Positions 11,325 to 53,718 are shown, counted from the stretch's first letter. The stretch: DNA of 64,000 bases from Candidula unifasciata (GCA_905116865.2 CAJHNH020000202.1:608501-672500), one strand, 5' to 3'. The notes: generated from the letters alone by a model not told the origin. A program made the numbers and translations.

Positions 11325-11600
11325 TTACCGGCTGTAAACTCCGGCAAAAAGTCCTAGTTGTTTATCCACTTCGTGCCAGGGCCTGAGTTTTGCGTGTACA
11401 TCCGTTACTGGCTTATTTACCTGCAGTTCCTTGCCGCCCAGGCAGATGCACTCAGACTTCGACTGAAGCTTCCAGTTAGTCGACTCCTACGACATGCTTA
11501 TTTTTTTTTTGAAGGCAGTGGTTCTATTCTTGTTTTTCCCACAACGGGGTCTAGGAATCCACACGGGGACGTTCTATTCAACTTACTATGCCTTTGTTGG
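11325..11600 (+). repeat. Repeat D copy, near full
   Basis: Begins at accggctgtaaactccgg and runs through ttgcgtgtacatccgtta, aggcagatgcact, cgacatgctt and ggcagtgg to the end block around ccacacgggg. Serves as a reference for D. Confidence 0.7.
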
Positions 11601-11769
11601 TAGTTGCTTAGTGAGACTTCATTAACTCTTTGAGTCCCAAGGAACTCATCATACGATCATAGGTTCCTACCTAAAAGCCCAGTGAACGCAAGACGCGCTG
11701 ATTTTGCGTCATTCTTGAGTACACATTGGGTATCTGATGCTAAACCCCCTGGGACTCAAAAAGTTAAGA

Positions 11770-12130
11770 AAGGAAATAGGGGTGTTGAAGTTACAATGTT
11801 ACTCAGAATATCTTGAACCAAAAAGAAGACGAAAATACCGGCATCTTACAAGAACTAAACATCAACGAGGATAAGCTAGTAAACACCGTCTTGTCTCGGA
11901 AACTGAAATATGTTTGACCATATCAAGCGCTACAGTTGACTTGAGGGGAATAATAGTAAAAGCATAGTGCCAGAAAGGAGAGGCAGGGGCTGGTCAGCAC
12001 AAAGATAGGCAAAGATATTAGTGACACTTTAGGTGCTAAAGTTTCCGAGACGGGAAAGCTAGTCAAGGAACTTCTTTCGTTCAGGCATGAGAGCGACGTT
12101 CTGCAAAGGACCTGCTACATGATGATACGT
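11770..12130 (+). mobile_element. RTE-like LINE 3' fragment
   Basis: Same tract as 59678-60129: gaactaaacatcaacgagga, tgtctcggaaactgaaata, agaaaggagaggcaggggc and the 3' end ttctgcaaaggacctgctac. Frames are broken. Confidence 0.6.
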
Positions 12131-12309
12131 GTTACGTGAATTCTCAAATCTGTGTGTCCCATTTAGTTGTTATAGTAAGCTACTATATTACAACTGTTGC
12201 TTTAACTCTTGCTGTCTAAAATAAACCCTTAAACAAACGTTGTCAAAAGGGTTGCGCAATAACGGGATGAGGACTGGAATGTGGGGTCGATGCATAGCAT
12301 AACCTCACG

Positions 12310-12405
12310 ACAGGATAATGATGATGGTGGTGGTGGTGGTGATGATGATGATGGTGATAATGGTAACGATGATGATGATAATGATAATAATGATGATGAT
12401 ATTCA
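12310..12405 (+). repeat. GAT/GGT trinucleotide tract
   Basis: Imperfect gat and ggt triplets with ataatg interruptions. Confidence 0.85.
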
Positions 12406-12439
12406 ATATACTTCATTTTTTAAATCCGTCACAGCGAAC

Positions 12440-12605
12440 ATTTTCCTATTTAAATAATGCGGACCCAAACGATACATTGCACAATTTATTGCCAGGCATA
12501 TTTCTAGGTATCTCTGAGGTGCGTTACTACAGAGTTACATCAACATAAAATGGAGCACAAAACTGAATAAATCCAACTGAAATGCGAATAGTTTCATTCG
12601 ACACA

Positions 12606-12644
<39 letters not shown>

Positions 12645-12760
12645 TTTTTTTTTGGGGGGGGGGGGGGCGCCGGGAAGCTCACCGTAGTCACATGACTTAC
12701 CAGGGTAACTTCAAATTTACTATAAATTCCGTCTGCTTACAAAGGAGGCTTGGGTAAAGC
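12440..12760 (+). repeat. Repeat I, copy 1
   Basis: Matches 43070-43345 over its length: cattgcacaatttattgcc, caactgaaatgcgaatagt, ggaagctcaccg and ttcaaatttactataaatt. A (GT)n, T and G run sits inside this copy (12608-12667). Class unknown. Confidence 0.7.
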
Positions 12761-12885
12761 AAGATAGAACAACTCCTTGGCATTAAAATAGCTGAGCATT
12801 AAAAGTAGCCCATCCCACTGAGGAAGAAGAACAAGAAAAACAATTACTTAGGGCTTTTCTGACACGGTTGATGGTTGCAGTCACG

Positions 12886-12967
12886 ATGTCGGCCTCTGAG
12901 CAAAGAGGAATGACTGGACGCACTACGACAGCTGTTTTATTTTTCATGGCATGGATTACTTTCGCCT
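12886..12967 (+). CDS. Candidate signal-peptide exon
   Basis: Seen: ATG at 12886 (A at -3) and another at 12910, followed by a hydrophobic stretch (TAVLFFMAWITFA) and a donor-like gtaagg at 12968 leaving phase 1. Phase 1 after a signal peptide is typical of secreted-protein genes, so this could start the gene at 15285. Direct splicing to 15285 would create TGA at the junction, so a further exon would be required. It could also be chance or a first exon of another transcript. Confidence 0.35.
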
Positions 12968-14274
12968 GTAAGGAGAAACTTTTCGATTATCTAGCTAAGT
13001 ATTTTATGTACTGTATGTGTGTAGTTTTGTTCGCTGTATCAATTAAATGCCGTGACCGCGGTGAAGCTTTGCTGCAGTAAATTGTTAATACTGTCTGTCT
13101 CTAGTTTTGGTTGTACACCCTCTCGCACTACTGTTTGCCAATCTCGTAATGTGATCTTACCGCTTATTTCTCTGTCTGCCTCTTACTTCTCTTGTACTAA
13201 ATTTTTCCCTCCAGTCTGGTTTAAATAAGGCGTTATATCTTTTAATATGCCTGAAATATTTCAGCTGTCACTTGTTCATTTTCTTTGACAACTCTCTTTT
13301 CGTTGCCTCTCTTCTTAGAAGCTCAGTATTTGATTTTTTTTTTTTTACACGAACGGTTAGAACACTGGGCTTTCAAGCAAGAGACCCGGGTTCGAATCCT
13401 TGGTAAGGCTGGGGATGTCTTCTGTCCGGGGTAAAATAAAATCTTCACCTGCCTAGTCGTGGCGACGGAGCAAACATGCGGCAGTAAATTCTCAGATCAA
13501 AGACCCCCCCCCCCCTCCCCCGCCCCACTCTTTTCCTACACCGCAAAAGTGGTATAATGAAGTCAATAATTGTTTCATGCTTGAGAATCTAGCGTTCTAA
13601 CCATTCGGACAGCCTCTGCTAGTAAACACAAGCAACTTTGTAATTGTGAATGCATTAGAATGAAGCGGGAAAGGGGCGTGATTCGATAATGAAATATTAT
13701 TCCAGTTTCATTTTGGGGTTATGAGAAACAGTGTTCAACAAAATTCGGGAGGAGAAGCGCACTAGGCAGTGTCTAATCCCCGGATGAGGAAATGCCACCT
13801 GAAAACATAACGTTATGGCATGGCAGAACGTGTTCTTCATGACCATCTGAACTGTACCTGTGGTACTGTAGATTTATGTAATGTGCTGATGCAGTCTCTC
13901 TGGCCGCAACGTTCACTTGTTGTGTTTGTGGTCATGATATTGTGAAGCTGACTGGTTATACCTTTCGTTGTGTTGATATCTTTTTATGCAAAGGGTGAAC
14001 TTATCTGCTGTTGGAAACAAATCGAGGTACCGCATTTAAGGATATAAACCCTTGATATGGTGGCGTAGACAGAGGCGCCACTGACTGCCTCTGACGGTGG
14101 GAGATATTATCCAATTATCGCCATGTGCTATATTTCCCTTACCTCCATGCGTACAGCACACAATAACAACAACAGCGTCAACAACAACAACAACAAAACT
14201 AAATTGTTACCTGATTCGGCCCCCCAAACATTCGGCCTGGCCCCCCGACTATCCACAATCTTTTCCTTAGCCTT
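12968..14274. other. Mostly unassigned, with tRNA-like heads
   Basis: A tRNA-like head at about 13352-13415 (gaacggttagaacactggg, B box GGGTTCGAATCC) and a - strand one near 13577-13620. Poly-C near 13503. A further coding exon of the gene at 15285 might lie here but none is evident. Confidence 0.4.
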
Positions 14275-14460
14275 CACCGGCTGTAAGCTCAAGAGGAAAG
14301 TTCGTCCACTTGTGGACTTTGGTCTTGCTCCAGAAATTAGGTTTTGCATTCCGACTTCGAGGCAAATACAGATAATTATTCTAGTTTTGCGACATGCTTG
14401 TTTGGGAGGCAGTGGGTCTGTTTTTTTTCCTTCCACCCTTCTGCTAAATGTCCATGATTT
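14275..14460 (+). repeat. Repeat D copy, partial
   Basis: accggctgtaagctcaag, gtggactttggtcttgctcc and acatgcttgtttgggaggca match D. Confidence 0.65.
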
Positions 14461-14579
14461 ACTTTCGGACATCAACAATGCTCTTTATATCTTTTTGGAA
14501 CTCTCTTTGGTCAAACGTTATGTTTGTATCCACGAACATTCTCGACCATTAGATTACTAGATATGTTGAGCTGTGTTAA

Positions 14580-14915
14580 CAACCGAGAATACATCACTTG
14601 GGACATTCATATCAGCGCTCCGTCCCCAGCTTCAGCAGCAAGTGCAGAGTTCTAGTTACAGTGGTATCGGTAGCAGTTTGTTTATATGCCTGTGTTGCCT
14701 TTCACCTGAGTCTAAAGTGTCGACTAGATCTCCTGGTCACATTACATACCTGTGTTGCCTTTTACCTGAGTCTAGACTGTCTTCCAGATTCCCTGGTCAC
14801 TCCTCCTCTGCACCAATATCTCCTCAACATCAAAACCTTATCGCGCTTTTGCATTGTTCACCATTGTCTTGACCACATCTAGTTTGTCACGAATCAGTTC
14901 ACAACCTAAAGGTGC
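14580..14915 (-). mobile_element. RNase H-type LINE fragment
   Basis: Antisense, matching the 3' part of the 40660-41375 element (gctccgtccccagcttcagc, tctagttacagtgg, ccttttacctgagtct). Contains a short internal duplication of about 60 bp near 14700-14780. Confidence 0.5.
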
Positions 14916-15284
14916 AGAACAAGCAAAATGAGGATTAGAAGGTATGAGTATACAGTCATTTTTCGTATTTTGCAATCATTTGTATTTCCTATATTTTATC
15001 GCGCTACTAGCGGACGTTTGCCATAAAGACACAGCTCCGCGTAGGAATACAGCTGATGTTTTCATCACCATAAATCACTTTTGCCATTTAGACCGTGGGG
15101 AGAAATAATTTCCGATTTAGGGCTCGCTGGCTGGCATTACGAGTCGTGAGGGTGTAAAGTGTTTGTAAGACCTGAACGAACGATACTAGAGTATAGATAA
15201 ATAAAGAAAGACAAGTATGGATGAAGCTTCCCAGTTGCCGTATACGCACGACAACAATTAACTTCAAAATTTTTCTCACTGTAG

Positions 15285-45591
<30,307 letters not shown>

Positions 45592-45651
45592 ACTCACGTC
45601 ACTGGATATACAGAAGAGCGAATGCAGTGTGGAGGTAACATTTTTCTTGGT

Positions 45652-46012
45652 GATTTCTTGGTGTCCGCCTCGTGTGTTAGAGGTTCAATCCCCGGTAAGG
45701 GCTGGGATTTTTTCACGTGGACTTGGACTTGTAGTAATTCCCCCTCGTCTCTGGGCAATGAGATCGGACGCCCGTGGGCACAGGTAAAAAATCCTTTTGC
45801 ATTTGGAAATCGAAAAGAGTAGCCTGAAGGCGCTGCCTGGGCAAAATTTGGAGTTAAAAATCTACCCAAAGTATTTCAGGATCCGCGTGGGTGCTACAGA
45901 GCCTATGTACTGTGCTGAGCCTCTTCTGACTCAGACTTGAGTTAGAAGAAAAACAGAACACGTATGGGTTACCTTCAGTGTGCCATGATGTTTATTTGTT
46001 GTTCGAACCGCA
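45652..46012 (+). repeat. SINE-B copy, head partly lost
   Basis: Starts at ttggtgtccgcctcgtgtgt; B-box-like GGTTCAATCCCC; tail through atctacccaaagtatttcag. Confidence 0.75.
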
Positions 46013-46017
46013 AATCT

Positions 46018-46240
46018 CGGCCGACTTGGCAGCCAAGGTCATTTTTGAAAACAAAATATGGCTCCCTCCGGACCGGAACCTATGACATTCCAATCCGCTG
46101 ACGAAGTCTAACCACTACACCAAAGTAGTTTTCAAAAATGACCTTGGCTGCCAGGTCGACTGAGCCTTAAATGGGTACCACGTACAGTCCTGGGAAGTAA
46201 AGGCGGCTTGCATGATGTTGACCACAATACCCACCGAGCA
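46018..46240. repeat. Two SINE-A pieces head to head (foldback)
   Basis: - piece 46018-46130 and + piece 46131-46240. About 30 bp at 46022-46051 and 46131-46160 are complementary with one mismatch. Confidence 0.7.
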
Positions 46241-46269
46241 TATGAAACGAACGCAAAGAAAAAGAAGAC

Positions 46270-47490
46270 AAGGCTGGATAATTATTTAACTGGTTGGTTG
46301 TTGGGATTAATGGATGGTTGGTTGACTGGATAGATGGCTCATTTGGCTGACTGGGTAACTGGTTGGTTAAATATTTTTTTGTGTTTTTGTTTTTGTTTGG
46401 CTAGATGGGAGCTGCATGGTCTTCTATGAGTGCCGATCATTACACTTTCTATTCCTTGATTAATTCATAATATTTAACGTCCTCAGAGGTTCCTTTCTGT
46501 TTATTTATGGTCTCGAGGCATGGTGTTCGCCTCGACTGCTAGACGTTCAATCCCCGGTAAAGGTTAGGATTTTTTTCACGTGGACTTGGACTTCTAATAA
46601 TTATTTCACCTGGTTTCTGGGTAGTGGGATCTGACACCCGTGTGTATTGTTGCGCATGGACAAAGATCCATTGGCAGTTGGAAATCGAAAATAGTAGACT
46701 AACGGCAAAATTTGGAGTTGAAAATCTTCCCAAAGTATTTCAGGATATTCGCCGGTGCTACAGAGCCTGTGCACTGTGCTGAGCTTCTTCGTACTCAGAC
46801 TTGAGTTAGAAGAAGAACGAAGCTCTTATGGGTTACTACCCATGTGTCATGATGTTGATCCGTTGCTTAAACTTTAAACTTCAAATTTAAGTGGCTAGGC
46901 GAATATTTGGCAGGCTTGTCAATCGTTTAGTTCATTTGCTGATTGAAAGCGGGTTGGCTCTTTGGGTGGCTGATAAACTGGAGATTCGCATAATTGATTG
47001 TGGACAACTATAAGACCACTATGGTCACACGCGGAAAATTTTAACATTTCGGAACCATCCGAAATCAAATACTGTTTTCAGTACTTTTTGGCAAAATAAA
47101 ATACTCACAATTTTAAAACTATAAATGATGGTCCAAAGGACGTTGTGTAGAACAGTTCTCTCTCCTACGAGATAAGCCAGGCCAAATCAGAGAGAGATGA
47201 CACCAAGAGGAGATACCAGATAAGAAGAGGAAAGAAACGAACAGATAACAAAGGTGCAGGACGAGCGGTCGGAACCGGATGGAACCATCAAGCCCAGAAA
47301 TGGCGCAGTACTAGAATTTAGTCACGAAAGTGACACAAATAACCAAGACCACCTCGGCTAGCTAGCAGCAGTCGTCGACCTTTTAATTTTTTTCTCAAAA
47401 GCACTAGGACTAGGACTAATTGATTGTGTTGGGTGGTCCGCTGGACTGGATCGGTTGGTTAGTTGTTTGGTCAACTTGTTGGCTGTGAAT
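46270..47490 (+). repeat. TTGG/TGGT-rich patches
   Basis: Degenerate tggttggttg patches at 46285-46375, 46880-46985 and 47430-47490, on both sides of the SINE-B. Confidence 0.6.
46506..46870 (+). repeat. SINE-B full copy
   Basis: Head tggtctcgaggcatggtgtt, B-box-like GTTCAATCCCCGG, tail atgttgatccgttgctt. Confidence 0.8.
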
Positions 47491-48119
47491 GTTGTGGCAA
47501 TTACCCCCCCCCCCCTTTTTTCCCCAATCCAATCCCCTCCCTTTCCATCTTAAAACAAAATCCACACGCACATGCTTCACACAATGACGCCATTTGTTCT
47601 TTTTTTTCTGACTTTCAGTGAAGTACGTCATCAGTTGAGAGGGAAGCGATCTGAGCACAGATGATAGTTAAATGTTCTGATTAAAACCCCACAAAAATAA
47701 ATTATTATTCATATATTGATCTGTATTATGTCCTTTGAAATTCTGCAGACATTTTGACTGCGTGTCTTGTGAAACAAGCTTGTGTCTGGTGTATTGTTAA
47801 ATGTACGGTATATGTGATGGAATATTTCATTTCTTTCTCTACACTTTATATAATGTGGTGATTTTTGTTTCTAAAAACTGTCTCTTTTCATGATACTTAA
47901 GATTACACAGGGTTGGTGCCATAATAATAAATTCGTTTGAGGTTGAACGGGTATCTGGGATTTACCCTGTTAAAATGGCAACCAGGGTGCAACTCTTTGG
48001 ATCGCAGTAGTGTTCGACCACTATTTTGGAAGCCGCATTGGGGTGGGGGGGGGGGGAATAAACCTTTGTTTATTTTACTATAGTAAATTACTTGTAATTA
48101 TTTGAGCCTTCTCTTTTAT

Positions 48120-48945
48120 TTGTAGAGAGGAAATTTTTTTAGTGTAGAGGGAATTTGTTAGTGTAGAGAGGGAATTTTTCAGTGTACAGAGGGAATTTTC
48201 AGTGTAGAGAGGGAATTTTTCAGTGTAAAGAGGGATTTTTCAGTGTAGAGTGGGAATTTTTCAGTGAAGAGAGGGAATTTTTCAGTGTAAAGAGGGATTT
48301 TTCAGTGTAGACAAGGAATTTTTCAGTATAAAGAGGGAATTTTTCAAGGTAGAGAGGGAATTTGTCAGGGTAGAGAGAGAATTTTTCAGTGAAGAAAGGG
48401 AATTTTTCAGTGTACAGAGGGAATTTTTCAGTGTACAGAGGGAATTTGTCAGTGTAGAGAGGGAATTTTTCAGTGAAGAGAGGGAATTTTTCAGTGTAAA
48501 GAGGGATTTTTCAGTGTAGAGAAGGAATTTTTCAGTGTGAAGAAGGAATTTTTCAGGGTAGAGAGGAAATTTTTCAGTGTACAGAGGGAATTTTTCAGTG
48601 TAGAGAGGGAATTTTTAAGTGAAGAGAAAGAATTGTTCAGTGTACAGAGGAAATTTTTCAGTGCAGAAAGGGAATTATTTTAGTGAAGAGAGGGAATTTT
48701 TCAGTGTAGAGAGGGAATTTTTCAGTGTAGAGAGGGAATTTTTCAGTGTAGAGAGGGAATTTTTCCGCGCAGAGAGGGAATTTTTCAGTGTAGAGAGGGA
48801 ATTGTTCAGTGTAGAAAGGGAATTTGTCAGTGTAGAGAGGGCATTTTTCAGTGTAGAGAGGGTATTTTTCAGTGAAGAGAGGAAATTTTTCAGTGTAGAG
48901 AGGTTATTTTTCAGTGAAGAGAGGAAATTTTTCAGTGTAGAGAGG
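48120..48945 (+). repeat. 21-bp minisatellite, about 39 copies
   Basis: Unit gaatttttcagtgtagagag plus one base. The right half keeps phase and gives an open frame of EFFSVER repeats (48619-49035). The left half drifts and has stops. Confidence 0.93.
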
Positions 48946-49169
48946 GATCTGCAGAAGACTTTCTTCCATTCATTGACTGCGCAACGGCGGGTTCATGGTC
49001 CCACTGGGAAGAGGGGAGAGAAAAATATGGCGTAAATTTAGAAAAAACATAAATTTAAGCGTTTAGTCAGATGTGTAACATCCGACGGAAGATGTATCAC
49101 ATAGATAAATAATAGAATAGGACAGACTAAAAGGGCATTTTATAAAACGTTTTATGCAATGAATCTTTG

Positions 49170-49870
49170 TGATTCGAGGTTATGAAAAACAATGTCGCAT
49201 GACGTATAGAGCCAATGTTAACATATGGTTGTGAATCATGGACAATTAATAGACGAGCCAAACAATTGTGATGTTGTTGTTGAGGCCTTGGCATTTAACA
49301 GAAGAATGCTTAAAATTCATAATCAACCAAAAAGAGCAACCCAGATCTTTGAAAGAGGCGAGGGCTTGAATTATTAGTAGTACATTTTACCCCACTAGGA
49401 CATCACAAAAGCGATAAACACCCGATGACACAGAGTGCCACCATGTGGATGAGGAACACCCGTGTAGAGGTCCCGGAAACCGCGTTCAGCCATTAGACCA
49501 TATTTATGGTCGGGCTATATTGCGGCCTCTGACTAGAGCCAGAGTGCGGCTTTAAAGTAACGAAAAATTGCATCTCACAAGGGGATGGCTAGTTTTGAGT
49601 AGGCTTGAAAATATCTTACTACAAACATCAGAAAGAGACGGTCATCATGTTTTTTTTTTTTTTTTTTTGGGTAATGTTATGAGAAGAAATAAATTAGAAC
49701 ATGCTGTGACAACAGGAAAGATCTGTGGAAATAGAAGAAGACAACACGAGAAAGTTCGTGATAGTTTTTATGACATGGAGGGGTTAAACACACGAACTGA
49801 TACATGATGTTGAAGATCGCAAGCTGTAGAGAAGCATGATTGCCTACACCAGTCAACAAAGATTTATATA
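49170..49870 (+). mobile_element. LINE C-terminal fragment split by SINE-C
   Basis: Left: MLTYGCESWTI, then RRMLKIHNQPKRATQ (49200-49380). Right: NVMRRNKLEHAVTTGKICG (49670-49800), the same family as 61383-61682 and 63800-64000. SINE-C at 49386-49595 lies between. Confidence 0.65.
49386..49595 (+). repeat. SINE-C full copy
   Basis: accccactaggacatcac, caccatgtggatgagga, gaggtcccggaaaccgcgtt. Confidence 0.75.
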
Positions 49871-50011
49871 TATATTGGATTATTTGGGCTAAAAGGTGCC
49901 TACATCGCAGCCTAGCTGCAAACCATAAAAGTGTCAGCTTTTCTTTTAAGGGTGAACGCAGAAAAGAAATTATTTTACTTAGTTGTGTGTTTGAGCTTAT
50001 GTCCTAAATCA

Positions 50012-50339
50012 CAGTGTTCCTCAACCTGTTCACACCCGGGGCCCATCAAAAGAGGGGAAATTGTTTCGTGGCCTACCTGACAGAAACAAAAAACAGTAAC
50101 AAAAATCAGTGTAGATAGTAGTTTATTTGTTGACTCCCCTGTCACATAATTACCGTATTCAACTGATTCGACATCCTTTGACTCTCATCCTTGGGGTGGT
50201 AATCTTACATACTGCAGTCCTAGAAAAGACAAACTACCTACCCGACCCCAATGCAAGAGTAGGCAAATATGTTTGGCAACCCATCTGAATTTGTCCACTG
50301 TCCCCCAGTGTGTCGCGGCCCATAGACGGAAGAACACTG
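50012..50339. mobile_element. hAT-like MITE, about 328 bp
   Basis: Ends CAGTGTTCCTCAACC and GGAAGAACACTG are inverted repeats (11 of 12). A clear 8-bp duplication is not visible. No ORF. Confidence 0.6.
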
Positions 50340-51200
50340 CTCTCTCTATCCAACATAAGCTATTATGTGTATAAATTAAAAGTAGGTTGTGAATTTTTAC
50401 AGAGCTGCAAAAGAACTTAAGATGTAAAGCAGCATAGAGAAAATAAGTGTATGACCTTCGCCGTTTATGTCATCACCCTCAAGATCTCCATAGAAGACAA
50501 TGGCTGAAGTAAAAAATTTCCCAAAATTCTTTGAAAGCATAATAATACTTTGTGAAATGTTGAAGTAGGAGTGAAACAAATTTGCCGCAAAGAAAACTAC
50601 GATTTTGGTGATGAATATTTCAGTAGTAAGCATGGAAATGAGCTGTATGAGAAGGGTTGCAGGAGTGACCAGGGGAGATAAAATCAGAAATGAGCTTATA
50701 AAAGAAAAAGTCGGCACAGAACCAATTCTAAATCAAACGGTTTGTCCACTTATAGAGAATACTTTATAACGCTATACCATACAAGGCATACATCAAAAGA
50801 GGAGAAGAACTTAGAGTATATGAAGACAAAGAACAAGATGGGAAGATAACGTCAGAGAATCTACAAAGCAAAATCTATCTATCTATGGGCAATGCGACTA
50901 GAAAAGCAAGACGCAGAATTATATATTGCTTACGTCCTTTTCAGGATGTACATTTTTAGTTATTTGAAGCCCAACTCTGGCTTTTGCCAGGGGCCGCAAT
51001 ATAGGCAGGCCATCAATAGGTCAATTGTCTGAACGCGGTTTCTGGGACCTCTCCACTGTGATCCTCATCCACATGGTGGCACTTTGTGTCATCGGGTGTT
51101 TGTCGCTTGTGTGATGTCCTAGTGGGGTAGAAAGTCAGTCAGAATCTTATGTCTCCCTCGACACCCGAAGTGGTAAAAGAGGAAGCGAAGAAGAAGCAGA
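50340..51200 (+). mobile_element. LINE 3' fragment split by SINE-C
   Basis: 50750-50925 (agaacaagatgggaagataa) and 51140-51200 (acacccgaagtggtaaaaga) are halves of one LINE tail like 59040-59230. SINE-C (-) at 50930-51140 lies between, with agaat on each side. 50340-50750 is unassigned. Confidence 0.55.
50930..51140 (-). repeat. SINE-C full copy
   Basis: gcggtttctgggacctctcc, cacatggtggcac, tgatgtcctagtggggtaga. Confidence 0.75.
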
Positions 51201-51554
51201 AGAAAAAAGAAGTAGTAGTAGAAGGACGAAGAAGAAGAAGATGATGATGATAATGATGATAAAGAATATGAAGAAGAAGATTTCTGTAATAAGTGTCACA
51301 CGCAAACAAAACTGTCACAATAGAATGAAGTAAAAGGGTCTATAAAACTGAATCATAACATCAAGGATCAGACCAGTGCAGAAATAAGAACAACTATGCT
51401 ATTTGGCAGGGCACCTGATAATGATGAAAATGATGATAATGATAATAACGATGATGATTATGATGATAATGGGATGATTACTAAGAACCTTAATTAAGGA
51501 AGATAAATCTTCTTGTTCTTGGGAATCACTGACTGTACACTCTGTGTATGACAG

Positions 51555-51760
51555 TTCTGTTTCTTTATCTGCTGGGGTTTGGTGTTTATCCAGAACTTCA
51601 GTGTTGCGTGCACTCCCGTTTTACAGATCTGGTTTATTTGTATGCAGACTTTCGGTTCTTTGCCTCTCAGACAAATGCACTCCAACTCTGCAAACGCCCC
51701 TAGTTAGTCACCTCCTACTACATGCTTGTAGCATGTCCTATGGTGCTCGAGTCCAGTCCA
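51555..51760 (+). repeat. Repeat D copy
   Basis: ccagaacttcagtgttgcgt, ccgttttacagatctggtt and actacatgcttg match D. Confidence 0.6.
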
Positions 51761-51769
51761 GCATTTTTA

Positions 51770-51990
51770 GCCTCTCGTGATCGTTTTTGTCTTGGGATTT
51801 CTCGTGATCTTTTGTCTTAGGATTTCTCTTGATCGTTTGTCTTGGGATTTCTCGTGATTGTTTTTGTCTTAGGATTTCTCGTGATTGGTTTTGTCTTGGG
51901 ATTTCTCGTGACTGTTTTTGTCTTGGGATTTCTCGTGATTGTTTTTGTCTTGGGATTTCTCGTGATCGTTTGTCTTGTCATTTCTTGTGC
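51770..51990 (+). repeat. 27-bp minisatellite, about 8 copies
   Basis: Unit around gtcttgggatttctcgtga. Divisible by 3, so both strands have open frames. Confidence 0.88.
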
Positions 51991-52119
51991 ATGTCCTGGT
52001 TTCCTAAATTCATTTGTTTCCATTTCATCGCCTGTTCTGGCGATTCTCTGTTCACTTGTCGTCACGATTTGCCCAATGCTATCTTCTTTGCCTTTTTAGT
52101 GTTGAAACCAGCCGTTGTC

Positions 52120-53005
52120 AGTCAATCAGCATGTCCTTTACAGAACATCGCTTTCTTCACGGCATTCCTGAAATTCTCTCCTTTTCTAGCCTTTTCTGCG
52201 GCATTCGTGGCTTAGGCATTGCGAGTAGTTCAAACGTACGGCATTCGAAACCCACTGCTGGCTGCGTGGATTTTTATCATGGTACGGGGCGTCGCAGGTC
52301 GACCCTGCTTAAAATGGGTACAAGGATGTGGATCCTGGGGAGGTACAGATGGCCGGCGTAATGCTGACCACATTACCCATCAAGTGCCGATTGGTCTGTA
52401 ATTGTTCTTCCCGTATGCCCAATGCGCCTAAAGGTGTGAAAAAGAATCTTTGCTTTTACATACATTTCACTTTATTATTCCCCTTTCTTGCCTTTATCCC
52501 ATTTATTGATCATCTATTTTCTGAAGCATTTGTTTTTGAATGTTTTTAACTTCAGTTTCATGTCTTTAGTTCTTCTCTGTTACATGTTACTTCAAATTAT
52601 TGTTGTACCGGTAAAACTATAATTATCTCTCTTTTTTTTCCATAATAATTTTTTTATTTATTTCTTGACTTTGCATTTGGTTAATTATTTAAGAAGGCTG
52701 TTTAAACTGTTTGAATCATCATCATCAATCAGCAAGTCCTTCACAGAACGTCGCTCTCTTCGCGGCATGCCTGAAAGTATCCCTTTCCCTAGCCAGCTCT
52801 CCAGCCCCATGTGCTTTCAAATCCAATGCATCTTCAATGTCTTGTATCCATCTTCGCAGTGGTTGACCCCTGCCTTGCTCTCCACAAACCGCACCTTCCA
52901 TCACTGTCTTTTCCAAGCCACCATGACGCTCGATGTGGCCAAAATAATTTAACTTTCGGGACAGGATGCTGTTTATAAGCCAGTTCTCCTTGATGTTCAA
53001 CTCGT
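52120..53005 (-). mobile_element. Two RTE-like LINE 3' fragments and a SINE-A
   Basis: LINE complement at 52120-52205 and 52715-53005. The latter reads, on the - strand, LNYFGHIERHGGLEKTVMEG, and ends at (CAT)n, the complement of a (GAT)n tail. SINE-A (+) occupies 52225-52455. Confidence 0.68.
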
Positions 53006-53144
53006 CCAGAATGTTTGATTAAATGGTTTTATTATGTTACGATAATTGTAGTTTTGTTTTTTCTTTATAAACATAGTATAGTAATTGACTATTTTCATGA
53101 TGCTAGACTCAAATTTCCATAGACCAGCACTCGAATAGTGATAC

Positions 53145-53480
53145 AGTTAACATAATGCCAGGCACTTTTACTTCCCAGGATTTAACCCGGTTCCTTCTTA
53201 AGCTGGTCTAAACTGGCAACCAAGGAGATTTTTTCAACGGATTCGAACCCATGAACTTTTGCCTGTTGATGAGCATTCATTTGCTGATGAATTTACAGTG
53301 GTACCTCAGTATAGGTGACTCTCAGGTCGACCCAGCCTTGAGTGGGTACCAGGTGCAGTCCTGGAAAGTAAAGGCGGCCGGCGTGATGCTGACCATATCA
53401 TCCACTAAGTGCCGATTGGTCTATAAAAATATAGGTCTAGCCCTATATTCCCAATACGCCTAAAAGCCTGGAAAAAGGAC
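53145..53480. repeat. SINE-A pieces, inverted then direct
   Basis: Minus head and body at 53145-53275 (B-box complement ggattcgaaccc), then + body at 53305-53480 (tcgacccagccttgagtggg to caatacgcctaaaag). Confidence 0.65.
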
Positions 53481-53718
53481 CCTAACTCTACCTCGGTAAA
53501 TGTTCCTAATCCATTCCTGATCCTTGGATGTATACCAAACAGGAGGTACAACAAACACATTTTCCTACAAGAAACAAAGGAAGAATGGGTAATCCATCCC
53601 CATGAAAAAAAAGATCATCCTATCGCTGTTATCACAATATACATTGATGGGGTTGTATAAAAGAATTACATACTGACTAATACTAAAATACACAAACATC
53701 GGGGCAATTACATGATTC

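Larger units (their letters stand above)
45592..47730 (+). other. Probable 3' UTR with one intron and a poly(A) signal
   Basis: After the stop codon a donor-like GGAG/gtaaca occurs at 45634/45635. A good acceptor (T8, then ctgactttcag) ends at 47618, followed by AATAAA at 47696-47701 and a second AATAAA at 47926-47931. The interval between is full of SINE copies, as expected for an intron. The inference needs RNA evidence. Confidence 0.4.
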
